A stretch of DNA of 64,000 nt from an uncultured Pelagibacteraceae bacterium (lineage in GTDB: Bacteria; Pseudomonadota; Alphaproteobacteria; Pelagibacterales; Pelagibacteraceae): positions 93,844-157,843 of the forward strand of contig CACIKW010000001.1 in NCBI GenBank assembly GCA_902587315.1, in the 5' to 3' direction. Below are positions 49,477 through 58,281 of the stretch, piece by piece. Below the pieces are notes generated by a model. That model saw nothing but the letters and a program-made list of their open reading frames with translations. It was not told the origin of the DNA and did not search any database. Positions within the stretch are counted from its first letter, which is position 1, and each line of letters opens with the position of its first letter. The translations under genes were made by a program, and so were the position numbers.

Positions 49477-49969
49477 TTTTATAATTATAATTTTTTTTTC
49501 TATTTCATTTTCTTATAGTGATGAAAACAATATCATCAAAGGAAAAGCTATTGTCGTGGATGGAGATACCATCAAGATTAAAGGTAAACAAATTCGTTTT
49601 GGTGGAATTGATGCTCCAGAAAGTTATTATAGAGGTAAAAAGCAGACTTGCATTGATGATAATAAAAAAATTTTTTGCGGACAAATCTCTAAAGATAAGT
49701 TGATAGAAAAAATAGGAAATAATTCTTTAAATTGTAAAATTGAAAAAAAAAAAGACAGATACAAAAGATCAGTAGGTGAATGTTTTTTAAAAGATGAAAG
49801 TTTGTCTGTTTTTATGGTAAGAAATGGTTATGCTTTTGATTGGCCCTACTATTCAGAAGGAAAATTTGCAAACGATCAAGAATATGCAAAGATGAATAAA
49901 TTGGGTATTTGGGATATGAAGTTTGAATACCCATGGAAATGGAAAAAAAAAGTTAGAGAAAAAAAATGA
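49448..49969 (+). CDS. Secreted staphylococcal-nuclease-like protein
   Basis: The ATG at 49448 gives a clean signal peptide (MKKLSLNLSSFIIIIFFSIS) and a 173-residue protein; another ATG at 49439 is possible. Both overlap the zeta gene, by 29 or 38 bp. The SNase fold shows VVDGDTIKIKGKQIRFGGID followed by APE, and the second catalytic arginine in KDRYKRSVGECF. Cysteine pairs (C..C) may form disulfides in the periplasm. It may degrade nucleic acids outside the cytoplasm for phosphate or nucleosides, which is inference. Confidence 0.88.
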   Translation: MKKLSLNLSSFIIIIFFSISFSYSDENNIIKGKAIVVDGDTIKIKGKQIRFGGIDAPESYYRGKKQTCIDDNKKIFCGQISKDKLIEKIGNNSLNCKIEKKKDRYKRSVGECFLKDESLSVFMVRNGYAFDWPYYSEGKFANDQEYAKMNKLGIWDMKFEYPWKWKKKVREKK

Positions 49970-50553
49970 AAAAATTATTATTAATATTTTTTTTATTTAT
50001 ATCTGCCTGTTCTTCTATTCCAAAAAATACTGCCGATGGTTGTTCAATATTTTCAGAGAGATATCTTTGGTACAAACACGCAAAAAAAACTGAGCGAAAA
50101 TGGGGAACACCAATTTATATTCAATTAGCAATTATAAAAATGGAATCAGATTTTGATTGGTTGGCAAAACCCAAAAGACAGAAAATATTTAAAGTAATAC
50201 CCTATAAAAGACCTTCAAGTTCTTTTGGATATTCACAAGCTGTTAAAGGTACATGGAGACAATATAAACAAGAAACTGGCAATAAATTAGCAACAAGAAC
50301 AAGGTTTAAAGATAGTGTTGATTTTATTGGATGGTATACAAATAAAACTGAAAAGTTATTAAAAATTTCAAAGAAGGATGCTTTTAGACAATATATTGCC
50401 TATCATGAAGGTTGGGGAAATTATAAAAATTATAAAAGTAATCAAAAAGTAATTTTATTAGCTAAAAAAGTTCAAAATCAATCAAATAAATATAAGAAGC
50501 AACTTAATCAATGTAGCGGATCTTTAAATAGAAAAAAATATATTATTTTTTAA
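49966..50553 (+). CDS. Lytic-transglycosylase-like lipoprotein
   Basis: The 195-residue protein begins with a lipoprotein signal, lipobox ISAC with Cys15. An SLT-like domain follows: LAIIKMESDFDW contains the probable catalytic Glu60, and SSFGYSQAVKGTWRQY resembles the GxxQ motif region of lysozyme-fold transglycosylases. YHEGWGNYK matches the family's C-terminal part. It is probably an outer-membrane enzyme that trims peptidoglycan. It overlaps the nuclease gene as ATGA, and its stop shares TTAA with the convergent RND gene. Confidence 0.78.
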   Translation: MKKLLLIFFLFISACSSIPKNTADGCSIFSERYLWYKHAKKTERKWGTPIYIQLAIIKMESDFDWLAKPKRQKIFKVIPYKRPSSSFGYSQAVKGTWRQYKQETGNKLATRTRFKDSVDFIGWYTNKTEKLLKISKKDAFRQYIAYHEGWGNYKNYKSNQKVILLAKKVQNQSNKYKKQLNQCSGSLNRKKYIIF

Positions 50554-53500
50554 CGGAGTTGTTTTTTTAACTCAATATCAACAGCATCAATTCTTTTTGT
50601 ATTTTTTGTAAGTGTTAAATACATTGTTGGAGTTACATACAGTGTGAAGAATGTTGAAATTATCATTCCACCTAATATTGTTGCTCCTACTGCAAGTCTT
50701 GATCCTTCTCCAGCTCCTGGACCAATATTTCCAATTACCAAAGGCATCATTGCAATCATAGTACTTAGAGATGTCATAATTATAGGTCTAAATCTCAGAT
50801 CACATGCTTCTTTGACTGAACTTTCAATACTTTTTCCAGCGGCTCTTAATTGGTTAGCGTAGTCAACAATTAAAATACTATTTTTTGTTGAAATCCCAAT
50901 AAGAATTACAAGGGCTATTTGTGAAAAAATATTTATCGATGTATTCAAAAATAAAATAAATACCAATCCTCCAAATACAGCCAATGGAACAGTTAGTATA
51001 ATGACAAAGGGATGTACAAACGAATTAAATGTTGCCGCCATTACTAGATAAGCCGTTAAAAGAGCCAATGCAAAAATAATATATAGCTCATTACTAGTTT
51101 CTTTTAATTCCTCAGATTTTCCTTTCCATGTAATTTGTTTTTCTGGTGCAACTTTCGACATGGTTTGTTCCAAGTATTTAATTGCTTCAGATAATGTATA
51201 AGTTTCGCTTATATTAGCAGATATTGTAACAGCTCTTTGCCTATTATATCTGGACAATTTGTTTGCAGATCCTTCTTCTTCAAAGTCAACTAAGTTTATT
51301 AATGAAATTAATTTTCCACTAGTTTCTGATCTTACAAATATTTTTCCAAGACTTTCTTTATCTTTCCTATCTTCTATATATTGCTGGAGAATAATTGGAT
51401 ATTCTTTTCCTAATTTATTAAATTTTGTCACAGTTTTTCCGCCGTAAAGAGTTTCTAGGGTTTGTCCGATAGTTTGAGTGGATATTCCTAAATCTTTAGC
51501 TTTGTTTTTATTAATAATTAATTTTACCTCAGGCTTATTTCTTGAAAAATCAGATTCTATTCTAGATAAATTTTTATTTTTTCTTAGCATTCTAATTACA
51601 ATTTTTTGTACTTCTTCCAATTCTTCATAAGTAGTTCCTAATATAACCATTTGCACAGGTTTATTGTAATTTGAAACTCTTATTGATTGAGGCGATATAG
51701 GAAAAGCTACTGTTTGAGGCACAGTTACTATTTTTCCAATTGCTTGCCTCATAATTATTTGAGAATTTTGTTTTCTATTTTTCCAATTATCTAAAAGTGA
51801 AATAATTAGAAAACTATTTTCAGAACCAAATCCTGGTACTATCATTAAAAATTTTTTGTAAGGACTATCTTCAGATTTTAAAAGCGGAACAAGACGTCTT
51901 TCTACATCCTCTGCTCTTTTTTGAGTATACTGAAAGGAACTTCCCTCGTCTGTAAAACCAATAACTAAATATGCTCCTCTATCCTCAAGTGGCAAAAGTT
52001 CTTTTTTGGTAAAATTATATAATAAACCAGATCCCACAATCATTAAAATTATAAACACAATGATTGTTTTTTTTTTATCTAACCAGAATTTAAGTGTATC
52101 CTGGTAAAAATTTGAAAATTCTTTAAAAAATTTATCAAATTTTACTACAATGAAATTTGTCTTTGATTTTTTATTTAAAAATTTGCTTCCCAACATTGGT
52201 GATAAAGTAAGAGCAACAAAAGAAGAAACTACAATTGCAAAAGACAAGGCAATAGCAGTTTCTCTAAATAAAGTCCCAGCTATTCCTTCTATAAAAATTA
52301 GTGGAAGAAATACTGCAACTAAAATCAAAGTTGTAGCAATAATTGCAAATGTAATTTGTTTAGAGCCTTTGCAAGCGGCAACCAAAGGTGTTTCTCCATT
52401 TTCAATTCTTCTGTATATTGCATCAGTCATTATGACAGAGTCATCTGTAATTATTCCTATTGCCAGTATGAAACTTAATAAAACAAATATATTTATAGAT
52501 AAGCCAAACAAATAGATTCCTAAAAATGTTGCAATTAAACTTACAGGTAAAGCTATTGCAGGAACTATCACCGCTTTAAGATTTCCTAAAAACAGATAGA
52601 TGATTGCAACAACTAAAATAAAAGCGATAATTAAAGTTTTGTATACCTCGTTAATAGCAGCACCAATATATGTGGCTCTATTAAAGGCTATTTCTAAATT
52701 TAAGCCTTCTGGTAAATTTTTTTTTACTTCTTTTACTTTTTTATTTATTTCTTTTGAAAGTTCTACAGTTGACGCTCCACTTCTAGCATAGATTCCTATA
52801 CCTACTGTTTTAAGATTAAGAGCATCCTTACTTTGTGCTCTAAATAAAGCTTTTTCTGAAACTGGTCCATACTCTATGTCAGCAACGTCTGCCAGTCTCA
52901 CTAGACTGCCTTTGTTTTTTTTTATTGGTAATTGTTTTAACTTTTCTAAATCATTATATGATTTATCTAAATTAATTGTTAAATCGATGTTGTTTGATTC
53001 AAGTGTTCCAGCAGGCAAACTTACATTTTCGTTCCTAAGTGAATTTTCTACTTCTTGAATAGTTAAATTATTTGCAGCTAGCTTAATTGGATTAATCCAA
53101 ACTCTTACACTTAACTCTCTTAATCCTCCAACCCTAATTCTTCCAACATTTTTTATACTTGAAAATTGATCTACGAGATATCTTTCAGCATAATCTCCAA
53201 GCTCTAAATCACTCCAAGTAGATGATGATAGTGCTAACCACATTGTGGTTGTGAATCCTGCCGCTTGTTTTAATATTTGTGGTGGATTTGACTCATTTGG
53301 CAAATTATCTACTACTCTTGCAACTCTTTCTCTAATATCATTCGCGGCATCATCCAGATTTATTTCTGTATCAAATTCAATGTTTATAGTACTTTTTCCA
53401 TTCTCAGATTTTGAATCGATATTTTTAATGCCTTCGGCTCCTCCAATTACATCTTCAATAACTTGAGTGACTTCCTCATCTATTATTGGTGCTGATGCCG

Positions 53501-53660
53501 ATTTATAATCTACTTTAACTTGTACAACAGGTGGCTGTAAACCTGAGGGAAGCTCTCTTACGGGTAATTTCCAAAATACAAAGATACCAAAAATAATTAA
53601 AATTAGAGAAAATACCCAAGCTACTACTGGTCTTCTTATACTAACATCGGTTATATACAT
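50550..53660 (-). CDS. RND efflux pump permease (HAE1 family)
   Basis: The 1036-residue inner-membrane transporter has twelve transmembrane helices and two large periplasmic loops. The start ISIRRPVVAWVFSLILI-like segment, GGAEGIKNIDSKS and the proton-relay Asp-Asp in GIITDDSVIMTDAIYRR on helix 4 are typical of AcrB/MexB-like pumps. The second half has GISTKNSILIVDYANQL and RPIIMTSLSTMIAMMP. It is encoded 3 bp after its adaptor, and no TolC gene is present here. Substrates are unknown; drug, lipid or fatty-acid export are all possible. Confidence 0.92.
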   Translation of the reverse strand: MYITDVSIRRPVVAWVFSLILIIFGIFVFWKLPVRELPSGLQPPVVQVKVDYKSASAPIIDEEVTQVIEDVIGGAEGIKNIDSKSENGKSTINIEFDTEINLDDAANDIRERVARVVDNLPNESNPPQILKQAAGFTTTMWLALSSSTWSDLELGDYAERYLVDQFSSIKNVGRIRVGGLRELSVRVWINPIKLAANNLTIQEVENSLRNENVSLPAGTLESNNIDLTINLDKSYNDLEKLKQLPIKKNKGSLVRLADVADIEYGPVSEKALFRAQSKDALNLKTVGIGIYARSGASTVELSKEINKKVKEVKKNLPEGLNLEIAFNRATYIGAAINEVYKTLIIAFILVVAIIYLFLGNLKAVIVPAIALPVSLIATFLGIYLFGLSINIFVLLSFILAIGIITDDSVIMTDAIYRRIENGETPLVAACKGSKQITFAIIATTLILVAVFLPLIFIEGIAGTLFRETAIALSFAIVVSSFVALTLSPMLGSKFLNKKSKTNFIVVKFDKFFKEFSNFYQDTLKFWLDKKKTIIVFIILMIVGSGLLYNFTKKELLPLEDRGAYLVIGFTDEGSSFQYTQKRAEDVERRLVPLLKSEDSPYKKFLMIVPGFGSENSFLIISLLDNWKNRKQNSQIIMRQAIGKIVTVPQTVAFPISPQSIRVSNYNKPVQMVILGTTYEELEEVQKIVIRMLRKNKNLSRIESDFSRNKPEVKLIINKNKAKDLGISTQTIGQTLETLYGGKTVTKFNKLGKEYPIILQQYIEDRKDKESLGKIFVRSETSGKLISLINLVDFEEEGSANKLSRYNRQRAVTISANISETYTLSEAIKYLEQTMSKVAPEKQITWKGKSEELKETSNELYIIFALALLTAYLVMAATFNSFVHPFVIILTVPLAVFGGLVFILFLNTSINIFSQIALVILIGISTKNSILIVDYANQLRAAGKSIESSVKEACDLRFRPIIMTSLSTMIAMMPLVIGNIGPGAGEGSRLAVGATILGGMIISTFFTLYVTPTMYLTLTKNTKRIDAVDIELKKQLR

Positions 53661-53663
53661 TTT

Positions 53664-54533
53664 TTATTTTTTTATAGGTTTGATTTTACCCCTTGGTCTT
53701 ACTTTTTTCAGACCTTCTGCAACAATTAAATCTCCTTCAACTAAACCTGAAATAACTTCAACCTTGCCTTTATTTCTTAAGCCAAAGACAATTTCTGTTT
53801 TGTTAGCAATATTATCCTCTGATACTCTGTATACATAAGCCTTATTTCCTTCCAACATTATACTTGTATCAGGAATGCCAAGAGAATTTCTTTGATTGTA
53901 ATTTACTGTTACTTCCAAGAGAGATCCTGGAACTAACTCAAAGTTTTTGTTTTCAATTATAATTCTTGTTAAAAGACTCCTAGTTTCCGCATTAATTCTA
54001 CTAGAAACTCCATCTACTTTACCTTTGTAAATTTTATTTTTGTATCCTGAAAATTTAGCCTCTATAGGTAAACCGTTCTTTATTACAGAAGCAAAATTTT
54101 CTGGAATTTTAAGATCACAGTAAATTACTGAACTATTATCTAAAGTTATTATTATTGAATTTTCAGATCCAAGAACGTCTTCTGATAAACCTCTTTTTCC
54201 AACTATTCCATCAAAAGGAGCAATGATACTTCTTCCTTTTAGTTTAACAATTTCTTCTCCTTTTTTTACAAATTCTTTGAGGTTTAGATCTTCTAAAAGT
54301 TCATTTTTTTTTATTCTAAAAGATTGAGTTTTTTTTGGAATAGCAGTTCCAAAACTTTCAATTTTTTCTGAGAATTGATTTTGAACTACTTCAGTAACTA
54401 AAATTCCAGGAGGTGGTCTTTTGCCAAATTTTTTTTGAAAATGTTTTCCAATCATTGTTCTGGCAACAATGACACTTGTAATTACAAGGAAAAAAATAAT
54501 TATTATTGTAGTAATTTTAGTAGATCTTTTCAT
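53664..54533 (-). CDS. RND periplasmic adaptor lacking the alpha-hairpin
   Basis: The 289-residue membrane-fusion protein has an N-terminal membrane anchor (about 7-27), then the lipoyl and beta-barrel domains and a membrane-proximal domain ending VEGDLIVAEGLKKVRPRG. The two lipoyl halves, FVKKGEEIVKL and SIIAPFDGIVG, are joined by only about three residues where most adaptors insert a coiled-coil hairpin of 40 or more residues. This explains its short length. The lipoyl domain therefore looks intact and the hairpin absent. It works with the RND permease 3 bp downstream. Confidence 0.88.
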   Translation of the reverse strand: MKRSTKITTIIIIFFLVITSVIVARTMIGKHFQKKFGKRPPPGILVTEVVQNQFSEKIESFGTAIPKKTQSFRIKKNELLEDLNLKEFVKKGEEIVKLKGRSIIAPFDGIVGKRGLSEDVLGSENSIIITLDNSSVIYCDLKIPENFASVIKNGLPIEAKFSGYKNKIYKGKVDGVSSRINAETRSLLTRIIIENKNFELVPGSLLEVTVNYNQRNSLGIPDTSIMLEGNKAYVYRVSEDNIANKTEIVFGLRNKGKVEVISGLVEGDLIVAEGLKKVRPRGKIKPIKK

Positions 54534-54535
54534 AT

Positions 54536-55354
54536 TTATTTTATCTTACCGTATTCTACCCAAGAACCATCATAAATTTTTGGATCATATTTATTATTAA
54601 TTAAGGAATAAGCAAGGGCTAAAACTGATGCGGTAACTCCAGAACCGCATGAAAAGACGATATTTGTAGAAATTTTGCTCCTAAGCACATTGTTAAATTT
54701 TTCTAAAATTTCTTCTCTATTTTTAAAAGTGTGGTCTTCATTTATTAATTCTCCAAATGGCAAACAAGAAGAATTTGGAATTGATCCACTTCTTAAGCCC
54801 TCTCTTGGTTCTGGCTCTTTGCCATAAAATCTATTTTTGCTTCTGGCATCAATCAGTTCAAATTTTTTGTTTAAAATATTTTGATCTATTTGTTTTTTGT
54901 TTTTTACTAATTCTTTTCTTTCTTCAGCAATGTATTTTGAAACTTTAATTTTATTTGTTTTAGTTGTTGTAGGTCTATTTTCTAATTTCCATTTTTTCAT
55001 ACCTCCATCAAGAACATGCACATGATTTGGATTATGTCCAAAATAAATAAAACTATACCAACACCTACATGAACTTATAACATCAGAGTTGTCATATATG
55101 ACTATTCTATCATCATTTGAAATACCCAAGGATGATACTATTTTTTCCCAATAATTTTTATTTGGTAGCATATGAGGCAGATCAGAATTTTGATCTGAAT
55201 TTTTATCCAAGTCAAAAAAAATAGCATTTTCAATATGTTCCTTTATATATTCTTTATATGAATCTCTATTCATATTAGGCATATGCCACGAGCAATCTAA
55301 TATTTTTAGATTATTCTTATTATTTTTTAACCACTCTGTTGAAACTAGTGACAT
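54536..55354 (-). CDS. sseA: Thiosulfate/3-mercaptopyruvate sulfurtransferase
   Basis: The protein has two rhodanese domains and 272 residues from the ATG at 55354, which overlaps the msrA stop as TAATG. A frame start 48 bp upstream lies inside msrA and is rejected. The N-terminal inactive domain begins LVSTEWLKNNKNNLKILDCSW and has YDNSDVISSCRCWYSF. The active-site cysteine is in VFSCGSGVTASVLALAY in the second domain. The CGSGVTA loop favours 3-mercaptopyruvate sulfurtransferase. It is placed between msrA and the RND adaptor. Confidence 0.9.
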   Translation of the reverse strand: MSLVSTEWLKNNKNNLKILDCSWHMPNMNRDSYKEYIKEHIENAIFFDLDKNSDQNSDLPHMLPNKNYWEKIVSSLGISNDDRIVIYDNSDVISSCRCWYSFIYFGHNPNHVHVLDGGMKKWKLENRPTTTKTNKIKVSKYIAEERKELVKNKKQIDQNILNKKFELIDARSKNRFYGKEPEPREGLRSGSIPNSSCLPFGELINEDHTFKNREEILEKFNNVLRSKISTNIVFSCGSGVTASVLALAYSLINNKYDPKIYDGSWVEYGKIK

Positions 55355-55800
55355 TAAAAATTTTTTTCCAAATATTTTTGATGATATTCTTCTGCTTTGC
55401 AATAGTTTTTTACTTCAGAAATTTTTGTAACAATTCTACCATTAAATTTTTTATTGTATTTTTTTAAAACATTTTCAGCAATTATTTTTTGGCTATTGTT
55501 AGAGTAAAATATTTCACTTCTGTACTGTGATCCTGCATCTGGACCCTGTCTATCAATTGTGGTAGGGTCGTGTATTTCAAAAAAATAATTTAATATATCT
55601 TCGTAAGATATTTTTAGGTTATCAAATTCTAATTTTACAACTTCAGCATGATTAGTTTTTCCCGTACATATCGCTTCATAGCTTGCATTAGTTATATTAC
55701 CTCCGCAGTAACCTACTTCAGTTTTAGTTACCCCATTCAATTTATTAAATTTAATTTCAGGTCCCCAAAAACATCCAAGTGCTAAAATTGCTATTTCCAT
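55354..55800 (-). CDS. msrA: Peptide methionine sulfoxide reductase A
   Basis: MsrA reduces the S-form of methionine sulfoxide in proteins. The 148-residue protein has the catalytic Cys10 in LGCFWGPE, TEVGYCGG, CTGKTNHAEVVKLEFD, and DPTTIDRQGPDAGSQYRSEIF, which are all family signatures. Another cysteine in VKNYCKAEEYHQKYL may act as the resolving residue. It begins a minus-strand run msrA-sseA-adaptor-RND permease and is short but complete. Confidence 0.95.
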   Translation of the reverse strand: MEIAILALGCFWGPEIKFNKLNGVTKTEVGYCGGNITNASYEAICTGKTNHAEVVKLEFDNLKISYEDILNYFFEIHDPTTIDRQGPDAGSQYRSEIFYSNNSQKIIAENVLKKYNKKFNGRIVTKISEVKNYCKAEEYHQKYLEKNF

Positions 55801-55834
55801 TGATTATTGTTTTATTTAATTTAAAGTTATTCTG

Positions 55835-56716
55835 ATGTTATCTAAAAATCAATTAGGCTTTTTGTACATGTTTTTTTCAATATGTGCCTTTTCTGTTATG
55901 GATTTAATAGTTAAATGGTCTGAAAATTATCCAGTTGGGCAAGTTTTGTTTTTTAGAGGTTTTTTTGGAATAATTCCAATTTTATTTTTAATTCCAAAGG
56001 AAAAATATTCAAATTTTTATAAAACAAAACGAGGACTTCTTCACTTTAAAAGATGTTTTTCAGGATTAATCGCAATAGTTGCTATTTTTATTGCTTTAAG
56101 AAAACTTCCTCTGGCAACTGTTGTCAGTATTACATTTGCTGCACCAATTTTTACTACAATAATGTCTATTTTTTTTTTAAGTGAGAAAGTAGGTCTATAT
56201 AGATGGATGGCTGTAATTGTAGGGTTTATTGGTATATTAATAATTTCAGAACCCGGATTTAGCTCTCTTAATATTTATTACATATATCCAATAATTTTTT
56301 GTTTAGGCCTTTCCTATGTTGCAATTGCAATAAAACAATTGTCAACCACCGAACCAGTTTGGCTTATTGGTTTATTTTTTTCATTATCTATAATGATAAT
56401 AAGCTTTTTTACTTTGCACAAAGGTTGGATACTTCCTTCATTTAAAGATTTATTCCTTTTATGTATGGTGGGAATTTTAGGAGGACTTGCAAATTTATGG
56501 CTTACACAATCGTATAAGTTTTCCGACGTTTCTCTTGTTACACCTTTGAAGTATTTAGCATTAGTATTTGCAATATTTTTTGGTTATGTATTTTGGAACG
56601 AAATACCAACTTTTAAAACATTAATTGGAGCTGCCCTAGTGATCACATCTTCAATAATTATTTTTAGAAGAGAAATTTATCATAAAAAACAAGTTTCCAT
56701 ATCCCGTCATGAGTAA
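55835..56716 (+). CDS. EamA/DMT-family permease
   Basis: The 293-residue protein has about ten hydrophobic helices forming two EamA repeats, the second starting near 150. The segment MFFSICAFSVMDLIVKWSENYPVGQVLFFRGF is typical of RarD/DMT permeases (shown here as several short motifs: FSVMDLIVKW, PVGQVLFFRG). Family members export or import metabolites such as amino acids and nucleosides; the substrate here cannot be told. It overlaps the next gene by 8 bp. Confidence 0.85.
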   Translation: MLSKNQLGFLYMFFSICAFSVMDLIVKWSENYPVGQVLFFRGFFGIIPILFLIPKEKYSNFYKTKRGLLHFKRCFSGLIAIVAIFIALRKLPLATVVSITFAAPIFTTIMSIFFLSEKVGLYRWMAVIVGFIGILIISEPGFSSLNIYYIYPIIFCLGLSYVAIAIKQLSTTEPVWLIGLFFSLSIMIISFFTLHKGWILPSFKDLFLLCMVGILGGLANLWLTQSYKFSDVSLVTPLKYLALVFAIFFGYVFWNEIPTFKTLIGAALVITSSIIIFRREIYHKKQVSISRHE

Positions 56717-57335
56717 ACCTCCCAAGTACTGGAATAAAGCAAAAAAATTACTTTCAAAAAGAGATCTGGTGTTAAGAAAAATTATTAAAAAATTTAATAA
56801 AGGGTACTTAAAAACACGGAACAAGCCTTTTTTTTCATTATGCAGAACAATAGTTGGGCAACAAATTTCTGTAAAAGCAGCTGATTCTATCTGGTTAAAA
56901 TTTCAAAAAAAATGTAAAAAAAATATAAATCCTTCTAAAGTATTAAGATTATCTACTCGTGATTTGAGAAAAGCTGGATTATCTCGTCAAAAAATATCTT
57001 ATTTAAAAAATATAGCAAAAAGTTTTAAAAATAAATCTTTTAGCGTTAAAGATCTTAAAAAAATGGATGACCATTCAGCAATAGATTATATTACCAAACT
57101 AAAAGGACTTGGTGTTTGGAGTGCTCAAATGTTTTTAATGTTTAATTTAAATAGGCCAGATATATTTCCAACCAAAGATATAGGATTTATAAGAGCAATA
57201 TCAATCAATTACAAAACACCATATCCTCCAAGTAAAAAATTTTTAAATAAATTGTCAAAATTACATTATGGTTATCGAAGTGTTTTTACTTGGTATATGT
57301 GGAGAAGTATTGATCCTGTTGATGTAGAATATTAG
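56709..57335 (+). CDS. AlkA-type DNA-3-methyladenine glycosylase
   Basis: The 208-residue protein is a helix-hairpin-helix-GPD glycosylase. FFSLCRTIVGQQISVKAADS and LKKMDDHSAIDYITKLKGLGV carry the HhH motif, and the catalytic aspartate is in FPTKDIGF. It removes alkylated purines such as 3-methyladenine to start base-excision repair. It is shorter than E. coli AlkA because the N-terminal domain is missing, similar to yeast Mag1-like and other compact forms. It overlaps the EamA gene by 8 bp and is convergent with the GT17 pair. Confidence 0.88.
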   Translation: MSKPPKYWNKAKKLLSKRDLVLRKIIKKFNKGYLKTRNKPFFSLCRTIVGQQISVKAADSIWLKFQKKCKKNINPSKVLRLSTRDLRKAGLSRQKISYLKNIAKSFKNKSFSVKDLKKMDDHSAIDYITKLKGLGVWSAQMFLMFNLNRPDIFPTKDIGFIRAISINYKTPYPPSKKFLNKLSKLHYGYRSVFTWYMWRSIDPVDVEY

Positions 57336-57363
57336 ATACTTTCCACAATTTAATATGTTCTCA

Positions 57364-58260
57364 CTAATCTTCCAACCAGTTTTTAAATTTATTTTTGTTC
57401 AAAACAATATATTCAGGCAGACTATTTAAACCTACTTTTTTAAGTGTTTCACCAGTGCCAAATTTTTTAACAATTCTTTGATCAAGTCTTAAATTGTATA
57501 TTGCTTTTTTACTTTCAATAATATTTCTTATTTGTTCAGCACCAATAGGGTGTAAGTCGTATTCCCTATGATGCAAATATGATTTTAATTTTTTTTCGAT
57601 TAATTCAGGTGTTTTTATATAAGAAAAGTGCCACCCACCATTTTCAATAAATTTAATATTTGAATATTTTTTATTTGAAAAATAAGCGTCTACACGCCAC
57701 CAGGAATAATTTCTATCTTTTATATTTCTAAGCCACTGCGGAGAAATCAAATCTTTTTTTCTGCAAGCTTTTGATCCTATCCATATAAAATTATCGTATT
57801 TTAGATTAAATTTGTAATACATCATTTGTTGTTTAAAAAAGATTAATTTATTTTGTATATGTTTTATATTTAAATTTTCTAAATTAGGTATTTCGTCCAC
57901 ATCTGATATTATAATCCAATCGTTTTGGTCTGCATGGGTAAGACCTTCAATTATCTGGTTTCTTTGAAAGTTTTCTCTTTTGACCGCATTTAAAATATAT
58001 TTTCCTGATTTTATATCTTCAGTTTCATCTTTATCAATTTTTTCTATACCATTTGGAATTTTATCAGATTCAATATAAATTATCTTATCATCAAATTTTT
58101 TAAATTTTTTTTTATCAAATTGAAGTTTTCTCTTTTCTCCTTTATGGTTATATTGACTTTCAACTATTACAAATTTATCCACATATTTTGATAAATAATT
58201 TAATCTTAAATCTAAGATTAAATCTTCATCAAAATACATAAAACAATCATAAATTTTCAT
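57364..58260 (-). CDS. Glycosyltransferase family 17 protein, copy 2
   Basis: The 298-residue protein resembles GT17, the family of eukaryotic beta-1,4-mannosyl-glycoprotein N-acetylglucosaminyltransferase (MGAT3). KIYDCFMYFDEDLILDLRLNYL at the start (here read as IYDCFMYFDED), FVIVESQYNHKG, RENFQRNQI and the DxD site in IIISDVDEIPNLENL are shared with its neighbour, as is the late GGWHFSYI. It is a paralogue of the protein at 58282-59085. It probably decorates a surface polysaccharide or a protein. Donor and acceptor are unknown. Confidence 0.85.
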   Translation of the reverse strand: MKIYDCFMYFDEDLILDLRLNYLSKYVDKFVIVESQYNHKGEKRKLQFDKKKFKKFDDKIIYIESDKIPNGIEKIDKDETEDIKSGKYILNAVKRENFQRNQIIEGLTHADQNDWIIISDVDEIPNLENLNIKHIQNKLIFFKQQMMYYKFNLKYDNFIWIGSKACRKKDLISPQWLRNIKDRNYSWWRVDAYFSNKKYSNIKFIENGGWHFSYIKTPELIEKKLKSYLHHREYDLHPIGAEQIRNIIESKKAIYNLRLDQRIVKKFGTGETLKKVGLNSLPEYIVLNKNKFKNWLED

Positions 58261-58281
58261 ATAATTATCTATTAATTATAA

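Noticed and set aside
50644-53466. Several plus-strand open frames inside the RND permease gene
   Set aside because: They are shadows of a well-conserved minus-strand gene and show no independent family similarity or ribosome-binding site.
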